From the NCBI GenBank assembly GCA_041687675.1, contig JAWLBM010000032.1, positions 1 through 57,270 of the forward strand: a stretch of DNA of 57,270 nt, written 5' to 3'. Below the pieces are notes generated by a model that was not told the DNA's origin, searched no databases, and worked only from the letters and a program-made list of their open reading frames with translations. Both the position numbers and the translations under genes were made by a program. Each line of letters starts with the position of its first letter. Position 1 is the first letter of the stretch. Of the stretch, positions 33,892-42,574 are shown in pieces. The stretch is from JAWLBM01 sp041687675 (GTDB lineage Bacteria; Pseudomonadota; Alphaproteobacteria; Rhizobiales; Pleomorphomonadaceae).

Positions 33892-34887
33892 ATGTTCAAG
33901 AAACTGATCGGCGCCACCTTCGCCGCCGTCATCCTGAGCGCTCCCGCGATGGCGCAGGACGTCCAGCCGGCGATCGTCTACGGCACCGGCGGCAAGTTCG
34001 ACAAGTCGTTCAACGAGGCCGCCTATGCCGGCGCCGAGCGCTTCAAGCAGGAGACCGGCATCGAGTACCGCGACTTCGAGCCCACCGGCGACACCCAGGG
34101 CGAGCAGGCGCTGCGCAACTTCGCCAGCCGCGGCTTCAACCCGGTGATCGGCGTGTCCTTCGCCTGGACCTCGGCCATCGAGAAGGTGGCGAGCGAGTAT
34201 CCGGACACCCAGTTCGTGCTGATCGACTCCGTCGTCGAGCGGCCGAACGTCCGCTCGGTGGTGTTCAAGGAGCACGAGGGCTCCTACCTCGTCGGACTGC
34301 TCGCCGGCATGGCGTCGGAGACCGGCAAGGTCGGCTTCGTCGGCGGCATGGACATCCCGCTGATCCGCAAGTTCGCCTGCGGCTACGTCCAGGGCGCCCA
34401 CGCGGCCAACGCGGACATCGAGGTGTTCCAGAACATGACCGGCACCACCGGCGCCGCCTGGAACGACCCGGTGCGCGGCGGCGAGCTCGCCAAGTCGCAG
34501 ATCGACCAGGGCGCCGACGTGATCTACGCCGCCGCCGGCGCCACCGGCCTCGGCGTGCTGCAGACCGCCGCGGACAACGGCAAGATGTCGGTCGGCGTCG
34601 ACTCGAACCAGAACTACCTGCACCCGGGCTCGGTGCTGACCTCGATGATCAAGCGCGTGGACCTCGCGGTCTACGACGCCATGATGGACACCAAGAACGG
34701 CGAGTTCAGCCCGGGCCTGATCGCGCTCGGCGTCGCCGAGGACGGCGTCGGCTACGCGGTCGACGAGCATAACGAGGCGATGATCACGGACGATATGAAG
34801 GCCGCCGTCGAGAAGGCCAAGGCCGACATCATCTCCGGCGCGGTCGAGGTCCACGACTACATGTCGGACAACAGCTGCCCGAAGTGA
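33892..34887 (+). CDS. BMP-family nucleoside ABC transporter substrate-binding protein
   Basis: A 331-residue periplasmic binding protein of the BMP (PnrA-like) family, which binds purine and pyrimidine nucleosides. A Sec signal ends at APAMAQ with signal peptidase I cleavage; there is no lipobox, unlike the lipoproteins of Gram-positives and spirochaetes. Family stretches: GGKFDKSFNEAAYAGAERF, FKEHEGSYLVGLLAGMAS, GKVGFVGGMDIPLIRKFACG, IYAAAGATGLGVLQTA and VGVDSNQNYL. The last three form the ligand cleft. The start follows AGGCGAGG. It heads an operon of nine genes ending with adenosine deaminase. Confidence 0.93.
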   Translation: MFKKLIGATFAAVILSAPAMAQDVQPAIVYGTGGKFDKSFNEAAYAGAERFKQETGIEYRDFEPTGDTQGEQALRNFASRGFNPVIGVSFAWTSAIEKVASEYPDTQFVLIDSVVERPNVRSVVFKEHEGSYLVGLLAGMASETGKVGFVGGMDIPLIRKFACGYVQGAHAANADIEVFQNMTGTTGAAWNDPVRGGELAKSQIDQGADVIYAAAGATGLGVLQTAADNGKMSVGVDSNQNYLHPGSVLTSMIKRVDLAVYDAMMDTKNGEFSPGLIALGVAEDGVGYAVDEHNEAMITDDMKAAVEKAKADIISGAVEVHDYMSDNSCPK

Positions 34888-34897
34888 CGTAACGAAC

Positions 34898-34945
34898 GGA
34901 GGGCGCGGACGCATGCGGCTCCGGCCGGGTGGATCCGCGCCCTCC
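34898..34945 (+). terminator. Long hairpin between binding protein and ATPase genes
   Basis: A perfect 12-bp stem, GGAGGGCGCGGA and TCCGCGCCCTCC, enclosing a 24-nt loop that can itself pair, followed by CTTGCATCC. It begins 10 bp after the binding-protein stop. Because the rest of the importer lies downstream in the same direction, it probably acts as a partial terminator or mRNA stabiliser. Confidence 0.6.
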
Positions 34946-35034
34946 TTGCATCCGGCCGCGGGCCCGAGGGCCGGCGCAACTGCGACCTTCCCGACTGCCG
35001 CCCCGTTCAGCCAGCCCGTCCGGAGCCGCCAGCC

Positions 35035-36549
35035 TTGAGCGATCATACCCCCGCCATCGAACTCGTCGGCATCGACAAGAGCTTCGGCGCCGTCCATGCC
35101 AACAGGAACATCAACCTGACGGTGGCCAAGGGGTCGATCCACGGCATCATCGGCGAGAACGGAGCCGGCAAGTCGACGCTGATGTCGATCCTCTACGGCT
35201 TCTACCAGGCCGACGCCGGCGAGATCCGCGTTCGCGGGCGGAAGGTGGAGATCCACGACAGCCAGGCGGCGATCCGCGCCGGCATCGGCATGGTGCATCA
35301 GCACTTCATGCTGGTGGAGAACTTCACCGTCCTGGAGAACATCGTGCTCGGCGCCGAGGGCGGCGCCCTGCTCGGCAAGGGCACCGACGCCGCCCGCGAG
35401 AAGCTGGAGCAATTCGCCCGCGACTACGAGATGGAGGTCGATCCGGACGCCGTCGTCGAGGAACTCCCGGTGGGCCTGCAGCAGCGGGTGGAGATCCTCA
35501 AGGCGATGTCGCGCGGCGCCGAGATCCTGATCCTCGACGAGCCGACCGGCGTGCTCACCCCGCCCGAGGCCGACCACCTCTTCCGCATCCTCCGGGTGCT
35601 GCGGGACGAGGGGAAGACCATCATCCTGATCACCCACAAGCTGCGCGAGATCATGGCCATCACCGACACCGTCTCGGTGATGCGCCGCGGCGAGATGGTG
35701 GCGACCCGCAAGACCGCCGAGACGACGGTCGAGGAACTCGCCGAGCTGATGGTCGGACGGCGGGTGCTGCTGCACGTGGAGAAGGGCGCCGCCCGTCCCG
35801 GCGAGGTGCTGCTCCAGGTCCGCGACCTGGTGGTCAAGGACGGGCGCGGCGTCACCATGGTGGACGGCGTCTCCTTCGACGTGCGCGCCGGTGAGATCGT
35901 CGGCATCGCCGGCGTCGCCGGCAACGGCCAGTCGGAACTCCTCGAGGCGATCGCCGGCATCCGCCGCCCGACCTCCGGCGAAATCCTCATTGGCGGCAGC
36001 CCGATCGGCCGGCCGGACCCGGCGCGGCTGCGCCACCTCGGCCTCGCCCACGTGCCGGAGGACCGGCACCACATGGGCCTCGTCCTCAGGTTCGAGCAAT
36101 ACGAGAACTCGATCCTCGGCTACCACGACGACCCGAAGTACCTGAACGGCCCCTTCCTCGACATCGACGCCATCCGCGCCGACGCCCGCGAGAAGATCGA
36201 GAAATACGACATCCGCCCGCCCAACTGCCGGCTGAGGACCGCCAGCTTCTCCGGCGGCAACCAGCAGAAGATCGTCGTCGCCCGCGAGATGGAGCGCGAC
36301 CCGCGCATCCTCCTCGTCGGCCAGCCGACCCGCGGCGTCGACATCGGCGCCATCGAGTTCATCCACCGGCGGATCATCGAGATGCGCGACGCCGGCAAGG
36401 CGATCCTGCTCGTCTCGGTGGAACTCGACGAGATCCGCTCGCTGGCCGACCGCATCCTCGTCATGTTCGCCGGCCGCGTCGTCGGCGAGAAGACGCCGGA
36501 CACCGGCGAGCAGAGCCTCGGCCTGATGATGGCCGGCATTCCCCAGTGA
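35035..36549 (+). CDS. Nucleoside ABC transporter ATPase (duplicated NBD)
   Basis: A 504-residue ATPase with two nucleotide-binding domains in one chain, as in the simple-sugar/nucleoside class (RbsA, NupO). Domain 1: Walker A GENGAGKST at 40-48, LPVGLQQRVEILKAM as a degenerate signature, Walker B ILILDEPTGVLTP. Domain 2 (from about residue 255): a degenerate Walker A GVAGNGQSE, signature FSGGNQQKIVVAREM and ILLVGQPTRGVDIG. Both degeneracies are family features. The start codon is TTG, with CGGAG upstream; no ATG is available near the conserved N-terminus. The next gene follows after 22 bp. Confidence 0.92.
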   Translation: MSDHTPAIELVGIDKSFGAVHANRNINLTVAKGSIHGIIGENGAGKSTLMSILYGFYQADAGEIRVRGRKVEIHDSQAAIRAGIGMVHQHFMLVENFTVLENIVLGAEGGALLGKGTDAAREKLEQFARDYEMEVDPDAVVEELPVGLQQRVEILKAMSRGAEILILDEPTGVLTPPEADHLFRILRVLRDEGKTIILITHKLREIMAITDTVSVMRRGEMVATRKTAETTVEELAELMVGRRVLLHVEKGAARPGEVLLQVRDLVVKDGRGVTMVDGVSFDVRAGEIVGIAGVAGNGQSELLEAIAGIRRPTSGEILIGGSPIGRPDPARLRHLGLAHVPEDRHHMGLVLRFEQYENSILGYHDDPKYLNGPFLDIDAIRADAREKIEKYDIRPPNCRLRTASFSGGNQQKIVVAREMERDPRILLVGQPTRGVDIGAIEFIHRRIIEMRDAGKAILLVSVELDEIRSLADRILVMFAGRVVGEKTPDTGEQSLGLMMAGIPQ

Positions 36550-36571
36550 CCCCGCATCCGGACCAGAAACC

Positions 36572-37699
36572 ATGAGCGCTGCCGCCGGACCCCTGCCGCC
36601 CTGGGTCAACTACGGCCTGATGCCGGTCCTCAACCTCACCGTCGCCTTCCTGATCTCCGGGCTGGTGGTGTGGTTCATCGGCGAGAGCCCGTGGGAGGCG
36701 ATGACGGTGCTGCTGCAGGGCGCCGTCGGCTACGGCGAGGGCATCGGCTTCACGCTCTTCTACGCCACCAACTTCATCTTCACCGGGCTCGCGGTGGCGG
36801 TCGCCTTCCACTGCGGCCTGTTCAACATCGGCGGCGAGGGGCAGGCCTACCTCGGCGGCCTCGGCGCGGCGCTGGTGGCGCTCTCGCTCGGCGACCTGAT
36901 GCCCTGGTGGGCGACGATGCCCTTCGCGGTGCTCGGCGCCGCCCTGTTCGGCGCGGCCTGGGCGCTGATCCCGGCCTGGCTGCAGGCGACGCGCGGCAGC
37001 CACATCGTCATCACCACCATCATGTTCAACTTCATCGGCTCGGCGCTGATGGTCTACCTCCTCGTCAACGTGCTGATCGTGCCGGGGGCGATGGCGCCGG
37101 AGACGCGGATCTTCGCCGAGGGCGGGCAGATGCCGAAGCTCGGCTGGCTGCTCGCCCTGTTCGGGCTCGACATCCGCGCCGCGCCCTTCAACGTCTCCTT
37201 CCTGGTCGCGCTGGTGATGTGCGTGGTGGTCTGGGCGCTGATCTGGCGCACCAGGCTCGGCTACGAGATCCGCGCCACCGGCACCAATCCCACGGCGGCG
37301 ATCTACGCCGGCATCCCCTATGTGCGCACGGTGGTCGTCACCATGCTGATCTCCGGCGGCCTCGCCGGCATGATGGCGCTGAACCCGGTGATGGGCGCCT
37401 CCGCCCGCCTGCAGGTGGAGTTCGTCGGCGGCGCCGGCTTCGTCGGCATCGCGGTGGCGCTGATGGGCCGCTCGCACCCGTTCGGCATCGTCCTCGCCGC
37501 GATCCTGTTCGGGATCCTCTACCAGGGCGGCAACGAGCTCTCCTTCTGGATCCCCACCATCTCGCGCGAGATGGTGGTGGTGATCCAGGGCCTCGTGATC
37601 CTCTTCGCCGGCGCGCTCGAGTACATGTTCCGACCGGCGCTGGCGCGGATCTTCGCGCGCCGGCCGAAACCCTCCCCCGCCGTCGCGGCCAAGGCCTGA
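36572..37699 (+). CDS. Nucleoside ABC transporter permease 1
   Basis: A 375-residue inner-membrane permease of the BPD_transp_2 class (YufP/NupP-like). About nine hydrophobic segments. FHCGLFNIGGEGQAYLGG near residue 82 is the class motif, the region RGSHIVITTIMFNFIGSAL follows, and TRLGYEIRATGTNPTAAIYAGI is the coupling loop. It pairs with the permease that starts 11 bp downstream to form the heterodimeric channel. Confidence 0.92.
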   Translation: MSAAAGPLPPWVNYGLMPVLNLTVAFLISGLVVWFIGESPWEAMTVLLQGAVGYGEGIGFTLFYATNFIFTGLAVAVAFHCGLFNIGGEGQAYLGGLGAALVALSLGDLMPWWATMPFAVLGAALFGAAWALIPAWLQATRGSHIVITTIMFNFIGSALMVYLLVNVLIVPGAMAPETRIFAEGGQMPKLGWLLALFGLDIRAAPFNVSFLVALVMCVVVWALIWRTRLGYEIRATGTNPTAAIYAGIPYVRTVVVTMLISGGLAGMMALNPVMGASARLQVEFVGGAGFVGIAVALMGRSHPFGIVLAAILFGILYQGGNELSFWIPTISREMVVVIQGLVILFAGALEYMFRPALARIFARRPKPSPAVAAKA

Positions 37700-37710
37700 G
37701 GAGAGCCCCG

Positions 37711-38691
37711 ATGACGCTGATGGAGTTCCTCCTCCTCCTGCGCGACGCCATCCCGGGCGGCATCCGCCTCGCGATCCCGCTGATCTTCACCGCGCTCGCG
37801 GGCCTCTTCTCCGAGCGGGCCGGCATCTTCGACATCGGCCTCGAGGGCAAGATGCTGGCGGCCGCCTTCGCCGCCGCCTCGCTCGCCTTCGTCACCGGCT
37901 CGCCCTGGCTGGGGCTTGCCGGCGCGATCGTGGTGGCGATGGCGATGAGCCTCGTGCACGGCTTCGCCTCGATCACCAACAAGGGCAACCAGATCGTCTC
38001 CGGCGTGGCGCTGAACTTCATCGCCGCCGGCCTGACCGTGGTGCTCGGCCAGGCCTGGTTCAGCCAGGGCGGCCGCACGCCGCAACTCGCCAACGACGCC
38101 CGCTTCGGCGCCTGGGAATGGCCGGCGGTCGATGCCATCGGCGAGATCCCGGTGATCGGCTGGATCTACCGCTTCGTCATCTCCGGCCAGAACACGCTGA
38201 CCTACCTCGCCTTCCTCGCCGTGCCGATCTCCTGGTGGGTGCTCTACCGCACCCGCTTCGGCCTCCGCCTGCGCGCGGTCGGCGAGAACCCGGGGGCGGT
38301 GGACACGGCGGGCATCTCGGTGACCTTCCTGCGCTACCGGGCGGTGCTCTGCGCCGGCTTCCTCTGCGGCTTCGCCGGGGCCTACCTGTCGGTGGCACAG
38401 TCGGCGGCCTTCATCAAGGACATGTCGGCCGGCAAGGGCTACATCGCGCTCGCCGCGCTGATCTTCGCCAAGTGGCGGCCGGTGCCGGTGCTGTTCGCCT
38501 GCCTGCTGTTCGGCTACCTCGACAGCGTGGCGATCCGCCTGCAGGGCAAGTCGATGCCCTTCGTCGGCGAGGTGCCGGTGCAGATCTTCCAGGCGCTGCC
38601 CTACATCCTCACCGTCGTGCTGCTCGCCGGCTTCATCGGCGTCGCCAACCCGCCCAAGGCCGGCGGCGTGCCCTACACCAAGGAGCGTTGA
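37711..38691 (+). CDS. Nucleoside ABC transporter permease 2
   Basis: A 326-residue permease of the same class (YufQ/NupQ-like). SERAGIFDIGLEGKMLAAAF is the class motif near residue 30; FGLRLRAVGENPGAVDTAGI is the coupling loop; the C-terminal AGFIGVANPPKAGGVPYTKER is typical of this subunit. GAGGAGAG precedes the ATG. The cytidine deaminase begins 2 bp after its stop. Confidence 0.92.
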   Translation: MTLMEFLLLLRDAIPGGIRLAIPLIFTALAGLFSERAGIFDIGLEGKMLAAAFAAASLAFVTGSPWLGLAGAIVVAMAMSLVHGFASITNKGNQIVSGVALNFIAAGLTVVLGQAWFSQGGRTPQLANDARFGAWEWPAVDAIGEIPVIGWIYRFVISGQNTLTYLAFLAVPISWWVLYRTRFGLRLRAVGENPGAVDTAGISVTFLRYRAVLCAGFLCGFAGAYLSVAQSAAFIKDMSAGKGYIALAALIFAKWRPVPVLFACLLFGYLDSVAIRLQGKSMPFVGEVPVQIFQALPYILTVVLLAGFIGVANPPKAGGVPYTKER

Positions 38692-38693
38692 GC

Positions 38694-39116
38694 ATGGCCG
38701 ACTTCGACACCCTGTTCGCCGCGGCGAGCGCCGCGCGGGCAAGGGCCCACGCGCCCTATTCGCGCTTTCCGGTCGGCGCCGTGGTGGTCGACGAGGAGGG
38801 ACGGCTGCACGCCGGCTGCAACGTCGAGAACGCCGCCTACCCGGAGGGCTGGTGCGCCGAGACCACGGCGATCGGCCTCATGGTCATGGCCGGCGGCCGG
38901 CGGATCACCGAGGCGCTGGTGATCGCGGACCGGATCGACCTCGCCGGCACGCCCGGCGGCCGCTTCTGCACCCCCTGCGGCGGCTGCCGCCAGCGGCTCG
39001 CCGAGTTCGCCGGCCCCGACGTCCGGGTGCACGCCTGCGACCCCGACGGCCGCTCCGTCACCTTCGCCATGCGCGACCTCCTGCCCGCGGGCTTCTCGCT
39101 GGAGACCGACCAATGA
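38694..39116 (+). CDS. cdd: Cytidine deaminase
   Basis: A 140-residue homotetrameric-type cytidine deaminase that converts (deoxy)cytidine to (deoxy)uridine. Zinc and catalytic residues: CAETTAI (Cys and the catalytic Glu) and TPCGGCRQ (two Cys), the small CCC-type zinc site. CNVENAAYPEGWCAE is the full signature. It begins 2 bp after the permease and its TGA overlaps the start of the phosphorylase gene (ATGA), so it acts on nucleosides brought in by the importer. Confidence 0.95.
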   Translation: MADFDTLFAAASAARARAHAPYSRFPVGAVVVDEEGRLHAGCNVENAAYPEGWCAETTAIGLMVMAGGRRITEALVIADRIDLAGTPGGRFCTPCGGCRQRLAEFAGPDVRVHACDPDGRSVTFAMRDLLPAGFSLETDQ

Positions 39117-39928
39117 CCTTCGCTCCCCGCGGCGCCGAGGCCGCCCGCGTCGTCCGCGCCCGCACCGGCGCCCGGCCGAAGCTCGGCATGGTGCTCGGCT
39201 CAGGCCTCGGCGCCTTCGCCGACGCGCTCTCGGACGCCGTCCGCTTCCCCTTCGCCGAACTGCCCGGGTTTCCGAAGTCCGGGGTCACCGGCCACCGCGG
39301 CGAACTGGTGATCGGCGCCGTCGGCGGGGTCGACATCGCCGTGCTGTCGGGCCGCGCCCACTACTACGAGACCGGCGACGCCGCCGCGATGGCGACGCCG
39401 ATGGAGTGCTTCGCCGAACTCGGCTGCAGCGCGGTGCTGCTCACCAACGCCGCCGGCGGCCTCGACCCGGAGGTCGGGCCGGGCGAACTGATGATGATCA
39501 CCGACCACATCAACTTCGCCGGCGCCAACCCGCTGTTCGGCGCCCACGGCGACAGCCGCTTCGTCGGCATGACGCAGGCCTACGACCCCGGCCTGCAGGA
39601 CCTTCTTCGCGCGGCGGCCGCGGCGGAGGGCGTGCGCCTCGCCGAGGGCGTCTACATGTGGTTCGCCGGCCCGTCCTTCGAGACGCCGGCGGAGATCCGC
39701 GCCGCCCGCATCCTCGGCGCCCAGGCGGTCGGCATGTCGACCGTGCCGGAGGTGATCCTCGCCCGCTACTTCGGCCTGAAGGTCGCGGCGATCTCGACCA
39801 TCACCAATTTCGCCGCCGGCATGACAGGCGCCGAACTCAGCCACGAGGAGACCAAGGAGAACGGTCCCAAGGGGGCGGAGAAGCTGAAGCGGCTGTTGCC
39901 GCGCGTGGCCGCGGGCTACCCGGGCTGA
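39113..39928 (+). CDS. Purine-nucleoside phosphorylase (trimeric PunA/XapA type)
   Basis: A 271-residue trimeric-class purine nucleoside phosphorylase. It cleaves inosine, guanosine or xanthosine with phosphate to base plus (deoxy)ribose 1-phosphate. Motifs: GMVLGSGLGAFAD, GHRGELVIG, SGRAHYYE, LTNAAGGLDP, ITDHINFAGANPL and GPSFETPAEIRAAR. STITNFAAGMTGAELSHEE carries the Asn that selects 6-oxopurines, so adenosine would first need the deaminase at the operon end. Overlaps cdd by 4 bp. Confidence 0.92.
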   Translation: MTFAPRGAEAARVVRARTGARPKLGMVLGSGLGAFADALSDAVRFPFAELPGFPKSGVTGHRGELVIGAVGGVDIAVLSGRAHYYETGDAAAMATPMECFAELGCSAVLLTNAAGGLDPEVGPGELMMITDHINFAGANPLFGAHGDSRFVGMTQAYDPGLQDLLRAAAAAEGVRLAEGVYMWFAGPSFETPAEIRAARILGAQAVGMSTVPEVILARYFGLKVAAISTITNFAAGMTGAELSHEETKENGPKGAEKLKRLLPRVAAGYPG

Positions 39929-39965
39929 TCACCGGCTGGCGCCGCAGAGGGACGGAGGAGACGGC

Positions 39966-41282
39966 ATGGGATTCCTGCCGCAGGAGATCATCCGCAAGAA
40001 GCGCGACGGCGGCACGCTCTCGGCCGACGATATCCGCTTCATGGTCGAGGGCCTGACCGATGGCCGGGTCACCGAGGGCCAGGTGGCCGCCTTCGCCATG
40101 GCCGTGTTCTTCCGGGGCATGGCCACCGCGGAGCGGGTGGCGCTGACGCTCGGCATGCGCGACAGCGGCGCCGTGCTCGACTGGTCGGACCTCCCCGGCC
40201 CCGCCCTCGACAAGCACTCCACCGGCGGCGTCGGCGACACCGTCTCGCTGATGCTGGCCCCGGCGGTTGCGGCCTGCGGCGGCTACGTTCCGATGATCTC
40301 GGGCCGCGGCCTCGGCCACACCGGCGGCACGCTCGACAAGCTGGACGCCATCCCGGGCTACGCCAGCCAGCCGGGCAATGACCTGTTCCGCCGGGTGGTG
40401 CGCGAGGCGGGCTGCGCGGTGATCGGCCAGACGGCCGACCTCGCCCCCGCCGACAAGCGCTTCTACGCCATCCGCGACGTCACCGGCACGGTGGAGAGCA
40501 TCGACCTCATCACCGCCTCGATCCTGTCGAAGAAGCTCGCCGCCGGCCTCCACGGCCTGGTGCTCGACGTCAAGACCGGCAGCGGCGCCTTCATGGCGAC
40601 GCTGGAGGAGTCCCGCGCCCTGGCGGAGAGCCTCGTCGGCGTCGCCAACGGCGCGGGCCTGCCGACGGTCGGGCTGATCACCGACATGAACGAGCCGCTC
40701 GCCTCGGCCGCCGGCAACGCGCTGGAGGTGCGCGCGGCGGTGGACTTCCTCACCGGCGCGCGGGTGGATCCGCGCATGTGGGACGTCACCGTGGCGCTCG
40801 GCGCGGAGATGCTGGTGCTCGGCGGCCTCGCAGCCGACGTCGCGGCGGGAACGGCGGCGATGGAGGAGGCCTTCCACTCTGGCCGGGCGGCGGAGCGCTT
40901 CGCGCGGATGGTCGCGCTGCTCGGCGGCCCCCCGGACCTGCTCGACCGCCCGGACGCCCACCTCGCCCGGGCGCCGGTCGTCCGCGCGGTCCACCCGGAC
41001 CGGCCGGGGGCCGTCGCCTCGGTGGACACCCGGTCGATCGGCGTCGCGGTGGTGAGCCTCGGCGGCGGCCGGGCGCGGGCGGCGGACGCGATCGACCCCG
41101 CGGTGGGTTTCTCCGCCCTCGCCGGCCTCGGCGACCGGGTCGACGGCGAGCGGCCGCTCGGCATCGTCCACGCCGCCAGCGAGGCGGCGGCGGAGGCGGC
41201 CGCGGCGGCGCTGAGGGCGGCCTACCGGATCGGCGAGGCGGGCGTCCGCGGCCCGCCGGTCATCGAGCGGGTGACCGGTTGA
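39966..41282 (+). CDS. deoA: Thymidine phosphorylase
   Basis: A 438-residue pyrimidine nucleoside phosphorylase. The phosphate-binding signature KHSTGGVGDTVSLMLAP and SGRGLGHTGGTLDKLDAIPG are exact for the family; KTGSGAFM (Lys/Ser) lies in the base site. The three-domain length is normal. GGGACGGAGGAGA precedes the ATG. It splits thymidine, deoxyuridine and possibly uridine to 2-deoxyribose 1-phosphate, the substrate of the mutase encoded next. Confidence 0.95.
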   Translation: MGFLPQEIIRKKRDGGTLSADDIRFMVEGLTDGRVTEGQVAAFAMAVFFRGMATAERVALTLGMRDSGAVLDWSDLPGPALDKHSTGGVGDTVSLMLAPAVAACGGYVPMISGRGLGHTGGTLDKLDAIPGYASQPGNDLFRRVVREAGCAVIGQTADLAPADKRFYAIRDVTGTVESIDLITASILSKKLAAGLHGLVLDVKTGSGAFMATLEESRALAESLVGVANGAGLPTVGLITDMNEPLASAAGNALEVRAAVDFLTGARVDPRMWDVTVALGAEMLVLGGLAADVAAGTAAMEEAFHSGRAAERFARMVALLGGPPDLLDRPDAHLARAPVVRAVHPDRPGAVASVDTRSIGVAVVSLGGGRARAADAIDPAVGFSALAGLGDRVDGERPLGIVHAASEAAAEAAAAALRAAYRIGEAGVRGPPVIERVTG

Positions 41283-41325
41283 GCCGGGCGGGCGCATTTA
41301 TGGTATCGACCCGGCGGAGGCCTCG

Positions 41326-42558
41326 ATGACGCGCGCGTTCCTGATGGTTCTCGACAGCTTCGGCATCGGCGGCGCCCCGGACGCGGCGCGCTTCGGCGAC
41401 GAGGGCGCGGACACCCTCGGCCATATCGCCGCCGCCTGCGCGGCCGGTGCGGCCGACCGGCAGGGCCTGCGCTCCGGCCCGCTCAGGGTGCCGAACATGG
41501 ACCGCCTCGGCCTCGGCGCGGCGGCGGAACTCGCCACCGGGCGTCGCCCGGCGAACCTTGACGCCCGCCCGGAGGGCCTCTTCGCGGCGGCGGAGGAGGT
41601 CTCCAAGGGCAAGGACACCCCGTCCGGCCACTGGGAGATCGCCGGCGTGCCAGTGCCCTTCGACTGGGGCTACTTCCCGCACACCGTCCCGGCGCTGCCG
41701 CGCGACCTCGTCGAGGCCTTCGTGCGCGAGACCGGCGTTCCCGGCATCCTCGGCGACAAGCACGCCTCGGGCACCGAGATCATCGCCGAGCTCGGCGAGG
41801 CGCACATGGCGACCGGCAAGCCGATCCTCTACACCTCCGCCGACAGCGTGCTGCAGATCGCCGCCCACGAGGAGACCTACGGCCTCGACCGGCTGATCGA
41901 GCACTGCCTGGTGGCGCGCCGCCTCGTCGATCCGCTGGGCATCGGCCGGGTGATCGCGCGGCCCTTCGTCGGCGCCTCCGCCGCCGACTTCCGCCGCACC
42001 GCCAACCGCCGCGACTTCGCCGTGCCTCCCCCCGAGCCGACCCTCCTCACCCGCGTCGAGGAGAGCGGCCACCGGGTGCTCGCCGTCGGCAAGATCGGCG
42101 ACATCTTCGCCCATGTGAACGTGACCGAGGTGCGCAAGGCCGCCGGCAACGACGCCCTCATGGACACGACGCTCGGCGCCATCGCCCACGCCCGCGACGG
42201 CGACCTCGTCTTCACCAACTTCGTCGACTTCGACATGAACTTCGGCCACCGCCGCGACGTCGCCGGCTATGCCGCCGCCCTCGAGGCCTTCGACCGGCGG
42301 CTGCCGGAACTGGAGGCGGCGCTGCGTCCCGGCGACCTGCTGCTGCTCACCGCCGACCACGGCTGCGACCCGACCTGGCGCGGCACCGACCACACCCGCG
42401 AGCGGGTGCCGGTGCTGATGACCGCCCCGGGCCTTCCGTCCGGCTCGGCGGGCCTGCGCCGGACCTTCGCCGACATCGGCGAGACGGTGGCGGACTGGCT
42501 GGGCCTTCCTCCCGGCCGCCACGGCGCCAGCATGCTCCCGCCCGGCGCCCGCCCGTGA
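41326..42558 (+). CDS. deoB: Phosphopentomutase
   Basis: A 410-residue alkaline-phosphatase-superfamily mutase that converts (deoxy)ribose 1-phosphate to the 5-phosphate. LDSFGIGGAPDAARFGDEGA holds the first metal Asp; KGKDTPSGHWEIAG carries the phosphorylated Thr; TADHGCDPTWRGTDHTRE holds the remaining metal ligands. Length is normal. deoC, which usually follows in the pathway, is not in this window. The gene starts 43 bp after deoA. Confidence 0.95.
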   Translation: MTRAFLMVLDSFGIGGAPDAARFGDEGADTLGHIAAACAAGAADRQGLRSGPLRVPNMDRLGLGAAAELATGRRPANLDARPEGLFAAAEEVSKGKDTPSGHWEIAGVPVPFDWGYFPHTVPALPRDLVEAFVRETGVPGILGDKHASGTEIIAELGEAHMATGKPILYTSADSVLQIAAHEETYGLDRLIEHCLVARRLVDPLGIGRVIARPFVGASAADFRRTANRRDFAVPPPEPTLLTRVEESGHRVLAVGKIGDIFAHVNVTEVRKAAGNDALMDTTLGAIAHARDGDLVFTNFVDFDMNFGHRRDVAGYAAALEAFDRRLPELEAALRPGDLLLLTADHGCDPTWRGTDHTRERVPVLMTAPGLPSGSAGLRRTFADIGETVADWLGLPPGRHGASMLPPGARP

Positions 42559-42574
42559 GGCGCCCGGCCCGCGA

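Noticed and set aside
33742..36609. 955-codon open frame on the minus strand
   Set aside because: It lies antisense to the binding-protein and ATPase genes, has no family similarity and a repetitive Ala/Gly/Val/Asp/His composition; an artefact of high GC.
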